Origin: Dysgonomonas hofstadii
GTDB taxonomy: Bacteria; Bacteroidota; Bacteroidia; Bacteroidales; Dysgonomonadaceae
Reading direction: 5' to 3'
Length of the DNA stretch: 64,000 bases
NCBI RefSeq assembly: GCF_014196915.1
Contig: NZ_JACIEP010000005.1
Span: 310,001 to 374,000, forward strand
The position numbers and the translations under genes are program-made. Numbering within the stretch: position 1 is the stretch's first letter; every line of letters begins with the position of its first letter. Shown in pieces: positions 8,808 through 17,869 of this stretch. The notes below the pieces were generated by a model. It saw only the letters and a list, made by a program, of their open reading frames with translations, was not told where the DNA came from and made no database searches.

Positions 8808-9110
8808 ATGGATGAAAACAGGAAAAAAGCTTACAGATATCTGCTCTACCGGGCCATCGTTTGGGGAAAGGCTAATAGAAGTACAAGGGTTTCATTAAAT
8901 CCTATTGAAATAAAAAAAGACGCTGATCGGCTTAAAATGTTGGGCGCACTAAACTATTGGTTACACAATCTGGCATATTATAATTATATGGACGATTGGG
9001 AAGGATTTAAAGAAGAATTGTTCTGGAAAGACTATGAGGAATTTTGGCTTAAGCAGTTTCCTGAACATAATTATTTTAAAGATATATTTGAGAAAGAATT
9101 ACATTTATAG
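8808..9110 (+). CDS. Small conserved-looking protein of unknown function
   Basis: A 100-residue protein beginning MDENRKKAYRYLLYRAIVW and rich in Trp, Tyr and Phe (for example YYNYMDDWEGF, FWKDYEEFW). It has no signal peptide or membrane segment. I do not recognise a family. A TTG seven codons upstream (8787) is in frame. The -7 box TACCTTTG at 8766-8773 would put the transcript start near 8780, so the ATG at 8808 is the better start. The gene ends 12 nt before the cobC-like gene, so the two probably form an operon. The protein looks helical and soluble. Confidence 0.75.
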   Translation: MDENRKKAYRYLLYRAIVWGKANRSTRVSLNPIEIKKDADRLKMLGALNYWLHNLAYYNYMDDWEGFKEELFWKDYEEFWLKQFPEHNYFKDIFEKELHL

Positions 9111-9122
9111 GATAGAAAACCG

Positions 9123-9638
9123 ATGAAAATTCACATTGTTCGCCATACTGCAGTCGATGTTGAAGGCCTTTGTTACGGTCAAACCGATGTCCCCCTAAAA
9201 GGTAGCTTCGAACAGGAAGCGGAAATAGTAAAACAAAAACTAAAAAATGTTCCTTACGATGCTGTTTTGTCCAGCCCCCTGAGTAGAGCAAAGAGGTTGG
9301 CTGAATATTGTGGATATACAGATATTCAATTGTTCGACCGCCTCAAAGAAATGCATATGGGCGATTGGGAAATGAAAGAGTGGAGTGAGATGGATGTCTC
9401 GGAATGGGAAAAGGATTGGGTGGATACTCCTACACCTAACGGGGAATCTTTTATGCAATTGTATTATCGTGTATCCTCCTTGTTAGATGAACTCAAGACA
9501 AAGGATTATTCCTCTGTAATCATTTTCGCACACGGCGGTGTCATCAATTGTTTTCGTATATATTTCGGAAAATCCGAGTTGACCGGTGCTTTTGAGAATA
9601 TGCCTGAATACGGTGAAGTCATGGAATTTGAATTATAA
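9123..9638 (+). CDS. cobC: Histidine phosphatase, alpha-ribazole phosphatase-like
   Basis: A 171-residue branch-1 histidine phosphatase. Catalytic residues are visible as RHT (Arg7, His8), SPLSRAKRLA (Arg55), Glu76 and AHGGVI (His137). Length and sequence fit CobC, which removes phosphate from alpha-ribazole 5'-phosphate in the late, nucleotide-loop part of cobalamin synthesis. RHT instead of the usual RHG is common in this subfamily. No other cobalamin gene and no cobalamin riboswitch is visible in the window, so the CobC role rests on family resemblance only; a general phosphatase remains possible. It follows the small gene at 8808 by 12 nt. Confidence 0.75.
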   Translation: MKIHIVRHTAVDVEGLCYGQTDVPLKGSFEQEAEIVKQKLKNVPYDAVLSSPLSRAKRLAEYCGYTDIQLFDRLKEMHMGDWEMKEWSEMDVSEWEKDWVDTPTPNGESFMQLYYRVSSLLDELKTKDYSSVIIFAHGGVINCFRIYFGKSELTGAFENMPEYGEVMEFEL

Positions 9639-9672
9639 TTTTTACATTTGTGTAGTATTATAATAAAAGTCC

Positions 9673-10449
9673 ATGATTATGAGAAAGATCAATTATCTAT
9701 TACTTATTCTTTTTGCTTTATCGTTTGCCGCATGTGATGACGATGATGAAGTGTCTTCCTTAACACTCTCCAGTACCGAATTAACTATGTATTCCCAAGG
9801 TACTACCAGTATTCTGGTTCAGGGCAACGGAGGATACACTGCTTCTTCATCCGATGAAGAAATAGCAACAGTAAGTATTGATGGAGATGCTGTTCTGATT
9901 AAAGGTAAAAAAGTAGGAAAAGCAACGATAACCGTAAAAGACAAGAAAGATAAAACCGCTGAAATAGAAGTTACTTTGTATGAAGAAAATTATACATATA
10001 AAATTCTGGGTTCTGATATTTTTCTGGTAAGGGGCGAGGTCGCAGATAATATTCTTAACGAAATAAAAGGTGATATCCAACAGTTTTATCCTGCAGAAAA
10101 CGGAAATCTATACCGTTTTGTACGTAATAACAGAATGGAAGGTATATTAACTATACATCCTTCCGGATCGGAACAAGTTCTTTATAAGGGTTCATTCATG
10201 GCCGGTAAGGCGTCTTATGATATAATGAGGATGGATATAAAAGAAAATGTCTATTATTATTTTGCCTATGAAGATGAAACAAAAGAAAAATCTGCGGCTA
10301 TAGGGGGTGGCTCTTCTTTGCCTTTTACCTTTTATGATAAACTGATACTGGTTTATAACTGTACCGACTATTATAAGGAAAAATATCCATCTGCGGGTAT
10401 TGAATATATGGCTTTCGGGCAGTATCTGGAATCCGTTGATATCGATTAA
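9673..10449 (+). CDS. Lipoprotein with Big2-like Ig domain
   Basis: A 258-residue lipoprotein: hydrophobic signal ending ALSFAAC (Cys21) followed by an Asp/Glu stretch (DDDDE), which resembles surface-export signals of Bacteroidota lipoproteins. Residues about 30-105 fit a bacterial Ig-like (Big2) domain, with the pattern LTLSSTELTMYSQGTTSI and later KVGKATITVKD. The remaining 150 residues are beta-rich with no family I recognise. Translation may begin at the ATG at 9673 or the one at 9679. A -7-like box TACATTTG lies at 9643-9650. The function is unknown; surface binding is a guess. A terminator follows at 10473. Confidence 0.8.
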   Translation: MIMRKINYLLLILFALSFAACDDDDEVSSLTLSSTELTMYSQGTTSILVQGNGGYTASSSDEEIATVSIDGDAVLIKGKKVGKATITVKDKKDKTAEIEVTLYEENYTYKILGSDIFLVRGEVADNILNEIKGDIQQFYPAENGNLYRFVRNNRMEGILTIHPSGSEQVLYKGSFMAGKASYDIMRMDIKENVYYYFAYEDETKEKSAAIGGGSSLPFTFYDKLILVYNCTDYYKEKYPSAGIEYMAFGQYLESVDID

Positions 10450-10472
10450 AAGGATTATACGATTTAATAGAT

Positions 10473-10505
10473 AAAAAGTGGGGAATTTATTTCTCACTTT
10501 TTTTG
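10473..10505 (+). terminator. Intrinsic terminator after the Big2 lipoprotein gene
   Basis: A stem AAAAAGTGGGGAA with TTTCTCACTTTTT (two G-U pairs) is followed by a T run. It lies 24 nt after the stop codon. Confidence 0.65.
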
Positions 10506-10592
10506 TTTAAAAAAATTGAATAATAATTTGGCGATTCTGAAAATTATAATTACTATTGTGATATCATTTTAATATCATAATAAATAGATAAT

Positions 10593-11492
10593 ATGGAAAC
10601 ACAGGAGAAGAAATTTGAAGGGACAAAGATTTCCGGATTTTTAGCATTGTTTTTAGGAGTAGCGCTTATTGCTTTGTTTGTGTGGATAATAATGTTTGAG
10701 CAAACCTGGTCTGTGGCATTAGGTATAATAGGAATAATACTTACCATACCGGCTGTATTTTACGGCCTGGTAATGATAGAGCCGAATGAAACAAGGGTAA
10801 TGATATTCTTTGGTAAATATAAAGGGACACTTACTGATAATGGTTTCTTTTGGGTGAATCCATTTTATGCTACCCGCAGAATTCCCATTCGTGCCCGTAA
10901 CCTTGATATAGAACCGGTAAAAGTGAATGACAAAGTAGGAAATCCCATTATGATAGGAGCGGTATTGGTTTGGCGGGTAAAGGATACCTATAAAGCTTCA
11001 TTCGATATAGATTCTGCCGGACGAAGTGTGATGACCGCAGCATCAAATTTTGTAAAAATACAGAGTGATGCGGCTCTTCGTCAGGTGGCAGGAATGTATG
11101 CTTACGACAATAACAATCATGAGGCAGACGCTATAACTCTTCGCTCTGATGGGGACGAGGTGAGTCAAAAGCTGGAAGATGAATTGAATAGCCGTCTTGC
11201 CATTGCCGGGATAGAAGTGATAGAAGCCCGTATAAACTATTTGGCTTATGCAGCTGAAATAGCCAGTGTGATGCTTCGTCGCCAACAGGCTGACGCTATT
11301 ATTGCCGCCCGTGAAAAAATTGTCGAAGGTGCGGTAAGTATGGTACAACTGGCATTAGACAAACTGCAAAAGGATGGAATAGTGGAACTGGATGAAGAGC
11401 GTAAGGCAGCGATGGTAAGCAATCTGCTGGTTGTATTATGCGCCGACGAAGCAGCACAGCCTATCGTAAATGCAGGCACATTGCATCATTGA
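10593..11492 (+). CDS. SPFH/Band 7 domain membrane protein
   Basis: A 299-residue protein with two N-terminal hydrophobic segments (about 14-35 and 40-62). An SPFH/Band 7 domain follows, starting near VMIEPNETRVMIFFGKYKG. It includes VGNPIMIGAVLVWRV and the late helical part with LRRQQADAIIAAREKIVEGAV. SPFH proteins form ring-like oligomers in membranes and often work with proteases or organise membrane patches. The partner here is unknown. A ribbon-helix-helix gene follows 42 nt downstream on the same strand before a shared terminator at 11733, so the two form a likely operon. The cytoplasmic side of the inner membrane is the likely site. Confidence 0.9.
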   Translation: METQEKKFEGTKISGFLALFLGVALIALFVWIIMFEQTWSVALGIIGIILTIPAVFYGLVMIEPNETRVMIFFGKYKGTLTDNGFFWVNPFYATRRIPIRARNLDIEPVKVNDKVGNPIMIGAVLVWRVKDTYKASFDIDSAGRSVMTAASNFVKIQSDAALRQVAGMYAYDNNNHEADAITLRSDGDEVSQKLEDELNSRLAIAGIEVIEARINYLAYAAEIASVMLRRQQADAIIAAREKIVEGAVSMVQLALDKLQKDGIVELDEERKAAMVSNLLVVLCADEAAQPIVNAGTLHH

Positions 11493-11534
11493 AAAAATAT
11501 AGAAGGAAATAAATCAAATTTGTTACAACTGCTT

Positions 11535-11726
11535 GTGGCTAAGAAAGAAAAAGAATCTAATGTAAAAAGTTTCGTTTTGCGTGTCGATCAGGAAATGATG
11601 GATGCCATCGAGAAATGGGCTGCCGATGAATTCCGCAGTACCAACGGGCAGATACAATATATTCTGGATCAGGCATTGCGCAAGGCGGGAAGGATTAAAA
11701 AAGGAAAAGACGAAAAAAAGGAATAA
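11535..11726 (+). CDS. Ribbon-helix-helix (Arc/MetJ-type) DNA-binding protein
   Basis: A 63-residue basic protein. The strand-helix-helix pattern is VKSFVLRVDQEMMDAIEKWA, then FRSTNGQIQYILDQALRKAG, typical of Arc-like repressors. An upstream TTG (11520) is in frame, but the GTG at 11535 gives the usual start M(V)AKKEKE before the first strand and is preferred. The gene sits 42 nt after the SPFH gene and shares its terminator. The pairing suggests either regulation of the SPFH operon or a structural partner role; both are inference. Confidence 0.8.
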   Translation: MAKKEKESNVKSFVLRVDQEMMDAIEKWAADEFRSTNGQIQYILDQALRKAGRIKKGKDEKKE

Positions 11727-11732
11727 AAGATT

Positions 11733-11762
11733 AAAAAACGGATAACATTATCCGTTTTTTCT
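11733..11762 (+). terminator. Terminator of the SPFH/RHH operon
   Basis: A perfect palindrome AAAAAACGGATAA / TTATCCGTTTTTT ends in a T run, seven nt after the RHH stop. Confidence 0.8.
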
Positions 11763-11897
11763 TGTTTATATAAGGGTAAAAGGAGTCTGTAAGGTAAAAA
11801 GATTTGGTATATATGGCTTATTTTATCTCATATTGTATTATCTTTGTGCCGTAGATATGTACAGAAACTTTGCAATTACAACTACGAATTTAGAAAA

Positions 11898-14405
11898 ATG
11901 AAAAAACTGGTTATTAAATTATTTTCACGGGTATCTATCTTATCCTTGTTGCCTCTATCCATCGTTATGGTAACAATAATGTTTTCATGTAAAACATCAA
12001 ATTCATCTGTTAAAGAAATACAAATACTTCGAGGCAAACAAGTCGACTTTGAATACGAGCAACAAAAGAAAATCAGCGTAAAAGTTCCTAAAGATAAAGG
12101 AGAGGCCATGACTAAGGATCTTTTCCTGCAGTCGAAGCGTCCAAATATAGAATTACCTCGTATTGAGGGAGCAGAAGGAGGAATAGCCGTAGTCTCGGAA
12201 CAGGTTACATTTACTAATCCCGAAGTGATAACAAGATCGACACCTGAGGGAAATAAAGTGACAAATCTGAACGAGGTTCAACACCTGAATGAAGTTGTGG
12301 TTACAGCAAAATCCCGCTTTACTCCGGAACAAAACGGGCGTGTGAATGTAGACTTTATAATAAAGGTTCCAAAAGAACTATTGTCTACTAACTGGCGTGT
12401 TACTTTGTCTCCAAAACTATTACATAACGACTCAGTTGTTCCTTTGAAAAATGTTGTTGTAAAAGGACAGAATTTTTATGATCAACAAAAGCAGTCGTAT
12501 GCCGATTATGATGAATACATGAAATCCATCATAAGAGAATCTGATTATGACAGTGTGTTTGTCGATTACAAAGGCGTAAGAGAAGATATCAGTTTCCAAC
12601 AGGAATTTTACTACGATCAATACCATAAGGAATGGCGCCGTCAGAAAAATTATGAGACATGGAAATCGGCAAAAGATGATGTTGAAGCTTTGTCGGAAGC
12701 TAAACAGGTCGGATATGACCGGAAAGTATATTACGAAAATGCACGCAAAGCCCGCCAAAGGGCGATGAAAGAATTGGCCAAAGGAAAAGATACCACAGGC
12801 CTTTTCGCTAAATATATGAAGAATTTCGTAAAACCAGAGGATATAGAAAAAGGTAGAATAAAAGTTGAGCAACGTGAAGACTATCGTCTCGACCTGTTCA
12901 AAGAGTATTCACGTAAGGCAAAAGAAATGACCCTTAAAGACTGGGTGAACGGAAAAGATACGGCAGGAGCATATATGCGCTATATAAGGAGCTTCGATAA
13001 GAACCTGAAAAATATGATGTTGGATGGTGAAGATATGAAAAATATTCCGCAGGAATTCCGTGATATATATAGATCAGGCCGTAGTATGGATCAGATCACA
13101 AATCAAAGCATATCCGATAAAGACTCTATAGAAATAGCAAAACATCGTTATCTGTTCGAAGATATCGCTTTGAATGATATGAAGCGTGAGCGACAAGATG
13201 CTAAAAAGAATGAAATGATCATATTCCCATACGAACAGAATACGCGTTTGGATACGGTTATTCAGACCGATAGAGACTTTGTTTTCTATTATAAGCAGGA
13301 TTACCCTGTGTCTCCGGGTATGAAGAGGTTGCGTCTCGTAATGAACAGCCAGGTTGATGCTGTGGACAGAAGCCGGTATATACAGCCACAATCCGATACA
13401 CTTTCATACTTTATATCATCTCTGTCTCAGTTGGTAGACTCTTCGTTGATTGTGAAAACAACGACTATTCATCGTGATGTATATAATACGATGGTGATAT
13501 ATCCTAAATTCCAGCTGGGAAGAACTAATTTTAATGTCAACTATAAGGACAATAAGGAGCAAACAAGCAAGCTGATAGATTCTTATAAGACATTTACGGG
13601 AGAAGGAAATCTATTGATGGACAGTATTGTGCTGAGGGTTTCAACATCGCTTGACGGAGAATATGAAAAGAATATAGAGTTATCAATGAAACGGGCAGAT
13701 GCCTTAAAAGCTTTCTTTGTTAAGGCACTTGGCGGCACTCCGGAAGTAGAGAATATATTCAAAACCCGCTATAGCGGTGAAGATTGGAATACATTGGCAC
13801 GCCTGATCGTTAGACGTACCGATATGCCAAATAAATCGCAGATTCTGGATATGCTTACACAAGCTGTAAATCCAGATCAGTGTGAGAAAGATATAAAGAA
13901 AGATTATCCTGCTGATTATAAAATTATAGTAGATTCCATCTATCCGATGTTGAATAAAGCGGAAGTAATAATCAACATGACACGTCCTGGTATGACTGAA
14001 GAAATTACAGTTAACAGGGAAGATCGTCCGGAATATGCTCAGGCTTTGAAATATCTTCAGGATAGGGAATACTGGAAGGCTTTGGATATATTGGGTAATT
14101 ATCCTGACTACAATACAGCACTATGTCTTGTATGTATGGGATACAACGCTAAAGCGCTTGAATTACTCGAAAGCCTGAAACAAACGGGAAATACAGAATA
14201 TTTACTTGCAATATTGTCAATTCGTTCAGGTAACGATGATGAAGCTATCAATCATTTGATAAAAGCTTGTGAATTGGACCCTTCCAAGGCATACCGTGCT
14301 CCGCTCGATCCTGAAGTTGCAACGCTTGTTAATAAGTATAATCTGCAAAACCGGTTGATATCCGCATCGTCTGCATCTGATATAGTTACTGGTGAAGAAG
14401 AATAG
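11898..14405 (+). CDS. Large lipoprotein with OmpA-like and TPR-like C-terminal regions
   Basis: A protein of 835 residues from the ATG at 11898. Earlier in-frame starts overlap the -7 box TATCTTTG at 11839-11846 and are unlikely. The signal ends VTIMFSC (Cys31), so it is a lipoprotein. Residues about 95-185 contain HLNEVVVTAKSRF and a beta-rich stretch. A Lys/Asp/Tyr-rich, probably helical part follows, in which a KGKDTTG/NGKDTAG motif recurs before runs like KYMKNF and RYIRSF. About residues 560-620 read like a divergent OmpA C-terminal domain (NIELSMKRADALKAFF), which would bind peptidoglycan. The last 120 residues look like TPR repeats (YWKALDIL, KALELLESL, AINHLIKACELDPSKAY). An envelope scaffold role is inferred; I do not recognise a named family. 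Confidence 0.75.
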   Translation: MKKLVIKLFSRVSILSLLPLSIVMVTIMFSCKTSNSSVKEIQILRGKQVDFEYEQQKKISVKVPKDKGEAMTKDLFLQSKRPNIELPRIEGAEGGIAVVSEQVTFTNPEVITRSTPEGNKVTNLNEVQHLNEVVVTAKSRFTPEQNGRVNVDFIIKVPKELLSTNWRVTLSPKLLHNDSVVPLKNVVVKGQNFYDQQKQSYADYDEYMKSIIRESDYDSVFVDYKGVREDISFQQEFYYDQYHKEWRRQKNYETWKSAKDDVEALSEAKQVGYDRKVYYENARKARQRAMKELAKGKDTTGLFAKYMKNFVKPEDIEKGRIKVEQREDYRLDLFKEYSRKAKEMTLKDWVNGKDTAGAYMRYIRSFDKNLKNMMLDGEDMKNIPQEFRDIYRSGRSMDQITNQSISDKDSIEIAKHRYLFEDIALNDMKRERQDAKKNEMIIFPYEQNTRLDTVIQTDRDFVFYYKQDYPVSPGMKRLRLVMNSQVDAVDRSRYIQPQSDTLSYFISSLSQLVDSSLIVKTTTIHRDVYNTMVIYPKFQLGRTNFNVNYKDNKEQTSKLIDSYKTFTGEGNLLMDSIVLRVSTSLDGEYEKNIELSMKRADALKAFFVKALGGTPEVENIFKTRYSGEDWNTLARLIVRRTDMPNKSQILDMLTQAVNPDQCEKDIKKDYPADYKIIVDSIYPMLNKAEVIINMTRPGMTEEITVNREDRPEYAQALKYLQDREYWKALDILGNYPDYNTALCLVCMGYNAKALELLESLKQTGNTEYLLAILSIRSGNDDEAINHLIKACELDPSKAYRAPLDPEVATLVNKYNLQNRLISASSASDIVTGEEE

Positions 14406-14432
14406 TGCAGATATGTACATTAATTAATACAG

Positions 14433-14465
14433 AAAAAGCCCTGATGGAAAAATCGGGGCTTTTTT
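14433..14465 (+). terminator. Intrinsic terminator
   Basis: A stem AAAAAGCCCTGAT with ATCGGGGCTTTTT (one G-U pair) and a T run lies 28 nt after the stop of the large lipoprotein gene. Confidence 0.8.
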
Positions 14466-14547
14466 GTGAATAAGTAAATCTCTGTTAATTAATTTTCTTA
14501 CTTTTGTTATCATTTTCCCTCTATTTATATTAAAATGGTATATCATA

Positions 14548-16533
14548 ATGAATTATAGAAACCTTACTTCAGAAGATATAGATGTGTTGAAAGCTCAGGG
14601 ATGTACTTCCGATAATTGGGCAGATATAGTAGTGGACGACGATTTCAGACCGGATTATATAAAGTATGTTCATTTTTCCGGCCAGGTAAAGTTAGGCGTA
14701 TTCGAGAAATGTTTTTCTCTTCCGGGCGGATTGAAGAAACATTCCGGTATGCATCATGCTTGTATTCATAACTGTGAAATAGGAAATAATGTGTTGATAG
14801 AGAACGTGCAGAATTACATAGCTAATTATAAGATAGGTAATGATGTGCGTATACAGAATATACATTATTTATATGTTGATGGAGAATCTACCTTCGGTAA
14901 TGGTATAGAAGTTTCGGTTCTGAATGAAACGGGTGGGAGAGAAGTAATGATCTACGATAAACTTAGTGCTCATTTTGCTTATATTTTATCGTTCTATCGC
15001 CATCGCCCCGAACTAATCCGTAAGTTACAGGATATTGTAAAAACATATACTCAGGGACAAGCTTCATCTATCGGGACAATTGGTGATAGTGTTGTCATAG
15101 TAAATGCCGGCGCTATTAAGAACGTAAAGATTGGAGATTATGCAGTAATAGAAGGAGCACGTCATCTGGAAAACGGGAGCATCAATAGTAATCAGCACGA
15201 TCCGGTACATATAGGATATAGTGTAATGGCCAATGATTTCATTATCTGCTCGGGCTCACATGTCGAAGATGGTACAATGCTTACCCGTTGCTTTGTTGGG
15301 CAGGCATGTCAATTGGGACATACTTATTCGGCAAGCGATTCTTTATTCTTTAGTAATTGCCAGGGAGAAAATGGAGAAGCCTGTGCCTTATTTGCCGGAC
15401 CTTATACTGTTACGCACCATAAATCTACGCTGTTGATAGCTGGTATGTTCTCATTTATGAATGCCGGATCTGGTTCTAACCAGAGTAACCATATGTATAA
15501 ACTCGGGCCTATTCATCAGGGAATTGTCGAACGGGGAGGAAAAACGACCAGTGATTCCTATATTCTGTGGCCTTCGCGTATAGGTGCTTTTTCTCTGATT
15601 ATGGGACGGCATTACCATAACACAGACACATCAAATATGCCGTTTTCATATCTGATAGAAGATAAGAATGAAACAGTATTGGTGCCTGGTGTCAATTTGC
15701 GCAGTGTAGGCACTATACGTGATGCTCAAAAATTCCCTAAGCGGGATAAACGGAAAGATGTAGTTAAACTCGATCAGATCAATTTTAATCTTTTGAGCCC
15801 TTATACCGTTCAGAAGATGTTCAAGGCTATCTGTATCCTTAGAGATATGCTTGATACCTGTGGCGAGGCCAGTGATTTTTATTCATATAAAGGATGCCGT
15901 ATAAAAAATTCTTCATTGAAGAATGGAATCAATCTTTATAATATGGCAATCAATAAATTCTTGGGAAATTCTATAATTTCCCGTTTGGCAGATTGCCCTT
16001 GTGCCACCAATGAAGAAATCAGGAGTTATCTGAAACCTGATACATCTGTAGGATTGTCTATATGGAGCGACATAGGAGGTTTGCTTGCTCCCCGTTCCGA
16101 AATAGATCAATTGATAAATGATATAGAATCGGGAAAAATATCCGATGTAGAGCAGATAAATAATGTATTTGTCCAGTTACATAAAGATTACTATTCACTT
16201 GAATGGACATGGGCATGGGATAAGATTAAGGAATACTATGGTCTGGCATTAGAGACTATAACAGCAACTGATATAATTGATATTGTACATCGCTGGAGAG
16301 ATGCTGTTATAGATCTGGATAAAATGATATATGCCGATGCGAAGAAGGAATTTTCTTTGTCGGCACAAACTAGTTTTGGAGTCGATGGAGACCGTTATCA
16401 GAAACAGGTGGATTTTGAACAGGTGCGTGGTATATTCGAAGAAAATACATTTGTTCAGACGGTACTAAAACATATTGATACAAAGACAAAATTAGGTAAT
16501 GATATGATAGAGAAACTAAAGAAAGCATTGTGA
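14548..16533 (+). CDS. DUF4954 family protein (left-handed beta-helix)
   Basis: A 661-residue cytoplasmic protein. Its first 400 residues carry repeated hexapeptide-like turns (IGNNVLIENV, IGNDVRIQNI, IGDSVVIVNAG, IGDYAVIEGA) of a left-handed beta-helix as in acyl- or nucleotidyl-sugar transferases. Conserved stretches such as CSGSHVEDGTMLTRCFVGQACQ, a potential His/Asn active site (NQSNHMYKLGP) and GRHYHNTDTSNMPFSYL fit DUF4954. The C-terminal third is helical. The family is widespread in Bacteroidota; its reaction is not established to my knowledge. The -7 box TACTTTTG at 14499-14506 supports transcription as a single gene, and a perfect 12-bp hairpin follows the stop. Confidence 0.88.
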   Translation: MNYRNLTSEDIDVLKAQGCTSDNWADIVVDDDFRPDYIKYVHFSGQVKLGVFEKCFSLPGGLKKHSGMHHACIHNCEIGNNVLIENVQNYIANYKIGNDVRIQNIHYLYVDGESTFGNGIEVSVLNETGGREVMIYDKLSAHFAYILSFYRHRPELIRKLQDIVKTYTQGQASSIGTIGDSVVIVNAGAIKNVKIGDYAVIEGARHLENGSINSNQHDPVHIGYSVMANDFIICSGSHVEDGTMLTRCFVGQACQLGHTYSASDSLFFSNCQGENGEACALFAGPYTVTHHKSTLLIAGMFSFMNAGSGSNQSNHMYKLGPIHQGIVERGGKTTSDSYILWPSRIGAFSLIMGRHYHNTDTSNMPFSYLIEDKNETVLVPGVNLRSVGTIRDAQKFPKRDKRKDVVKLDQINFNLLSPYTVQKMFKAICILRDMLDTCGEASDFYSYKGCRIKNSSLKNGINLYNMAINKFLGNSIISRLADCPCATNEEIRSYLKPDTSVGLSIWSDIGGLLAPRSEIDQLINDIESGKISDVEQINNVFVQLHKDYYSLEWTWAWDKIKEYYGLALETITATDIIDIVHRWRDAVIDLDKMIYADAKKEFSLSAQTSFGVDGDRYQKQVDFEQVRGIFEENTFVQTVLKHIDTKTKLGNDMIEKLKKAL

Positions 16534-16540
16534 AATAAGA

Positions 16541-16572
16541 AAGGGATTGAATATTATTCAATCCCTTTTTCG
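16541..16572. terminator. Bidirectional terminator between DUF4954 and barrel genes
   Basis: Perfect 12-bp stem (16541-16552 with 16556-16567) with a T run on the plus strand and an A run before it, placed between two convergent genes. Confidence 0.8.
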
Positions 16573-16589
16573 TATATATTGTAATCTGC

Positions 16590-17246
16590 TTAGAATCTGT
16601 ATCCCAGACTGAACCGGAAAATAGAGTTGTGTACCGAATTGTTTTTCTCTCCGTTAAGCAATCCATATTGATAGCTGAATCCTGCGTATATCTTTTCCAT
16701 TTCAACACCCAGCCCGGCATTTATACCAAAGTCAAGACGGTTAAAAGCGAATGTTTTGTCAGTACCGCCTTCAATAACCGTTTCAGCTTTGTAGCCATTG
16801 TTGAAAGAATGATCGAAAGCAGAGCCCTTAACTTCTGTTTTTCCGGCTACCACATTAGTCAGCCTTGCGTATTTGTCTCCGGCAAATCCATATTTGAAAT
16901 ATGGTCCGAAGTCTATCACCAGTTTTGTTTTATATAAATATGAGATCTGAGGACGGAACGAAACATTTACCGGAACCTCAACCGAGAACTTATTTACTTT
17001 ACCATTTACAATGAAATCTTTTTCTTTGAATCCGAAGCTATGAAGTGAGCCTAAGAGTCCCGGCTGAATGTAAAATTTTTCTGATAACTGAAAGTCATAG
17101 GTAAGCCCTGCGTGAAATCCCCAGCGATAAGTTGCAGCGTCATGTCCTGAAAGAGTTCCATAATCAGCTCCGGCTTTTATCCCGACCTGGGAGTATGCAG
17201 AGATGCTTAATGATGCTATTAAAATTAAGAAGCTAATTTTTTTCAT
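16590..17246 (-). CDS. Outer-membrane beta-barrel protein (PorT/OMP_b-brl-like)
   Basis: A 218-residue protein from the ATG at 17246; the longer frame to 17288 adds 14 non-signal residues and is unlikely. It has a signal peptide MKKISFLILIASLSISAYSQ, then VGIKAGADYGTL, alternating amphipathic strands (YDFQLSEKFYIQPGLLG; FGINAGLGVEMEKIYAGFSYQYGLL) and a terminal aromatic FSLGYRF. These are hallmarks of small PorT-like barrels in Bacteroidota. The function is unknown. It follows the rpmE terminator and is therefore likely its own unit. Confidence 0.85.
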   Translation of the reverse strand: MKKISFLILIASLSISAYSQVGIKAGADYGTLSGHDAATYRWGFHAGLTYDFQLSEKFYIQPGLLGSLHSFGFKEKDFIVNGKVNKFSVEVPVNVSFRPQISYLYKTKLVIDFGPYFKYGFAGDKYARLTNVVAGKTEVKGSAFDHSFNNGYKAETVIEGGTDKTFAFNRLDFGINAGLGVEMEKIYAGFSYQYGLLNGEKNNSVHNSIFRFSLGYRF

Positions 17247-17295
17247 TTCGTAGGTAGTTTTTAAAGTTTTACTTGAAATTTGCTGCAAGATATAA

Positions 17296-17335
17296 AAATA
17301 AATCCGCTCTGAGAATTCAGAGCGGATTTATTTTA
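17296..17335 (-). terminator. Terminator of rpmE2 (symmetrical)
   Basis: A 17-bp stem (17296-17312 with 17317-17333) around a 4-nt loop, with T-rich flanks on both strands, 28 nt past the rpmE2 stop. Confidence 0.85.
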
Positions 17336-17363
17336 TATGTGCAAGCAGGATTTTTACCTCCTC

Positions 17364-17624
17364 TTATTTTTTAGGTTGGTTACGTTTTGCGTAACGGCTC
17401 ATAAACTTATCTACACGCCCTGCTGTATCCACAAGTTTTTGTTTTCCTGTGTAGAACGGATGAGAAGAACTTGTGATCTCAAGCTTAACTAATGGATAAG
17501 TAACACCATCTATTTCAATAGTTTCTTTTGCATTGATAGTTGAACGGGAGATAAATACTTCATCATTCGACATATCTTTGAAAGCAACCGGACGGTAATT
17601 TTCTGGATGAATATCTTTCTTCAT
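17364..17624 (-). CDS. rpmE2: 50S ribosomal protein L31 type B
   Basis: An 86-residue protein starting [19 protein letters not shown] and containing [22 protein letters not shown]. It lacks the zinc-binding cysteines of the C+ form, so it is the type B (zinc-independent) L31, which sits at the central protuberance of the 50S subunit. The length is normal for the family. It is a single-gene unit: a consensus promoter lies at 17665-17696 and a strong hairpin terminator at 17296-17335. Confidence 0.97.
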   Translation of the reverse strand: MKKDIHPENYRPVAFKDMSNDEVFISRSTINAKETIEIDGVTYPLVKLEITSSSHPFYTGKQKLVDTAGRVDKFMSRYAKRNQPKK

Positions 17625-17664
17625 TTTTATAGTGTTTTTTAGTTATTTCTTAATTTTCAGCCGA

Positions 17665-17696
17665 CAAAGATAGTGCTTTTATCCTATTAAAACAAA
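17665..17696 (-). promoter_or_regulatory. Promoter of rpmE2
   Basis: On the minus strand TTTG (17696-17693), 20 nt and TATCTTTG (17672-17665) match the Bacteroidota consensus. It gives a leader of about 35 nt. Confidence 0.8.
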
Positions 17697-17869
17697 ATAT
17701 TCCATTGAATTTTATCCTTAAAAATGATGCTGATGCTTATAATACTTATTTCCTTTCCGGCCTGTCCGATTGGTTTAACTTTCAGTTATGTATATTTCCC
17801 GGGACTGGATATAATTTCTATCTTTGATGTGCGTTAAAAGAAATTAAAGGTAAAAGAATATTTTAAACA

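Noticed and set aside
8600-9122. Cobalamin riboswitch before the cobC-like gene
   Set aside because: No B12-box-like sequence or suitable fold was seen.
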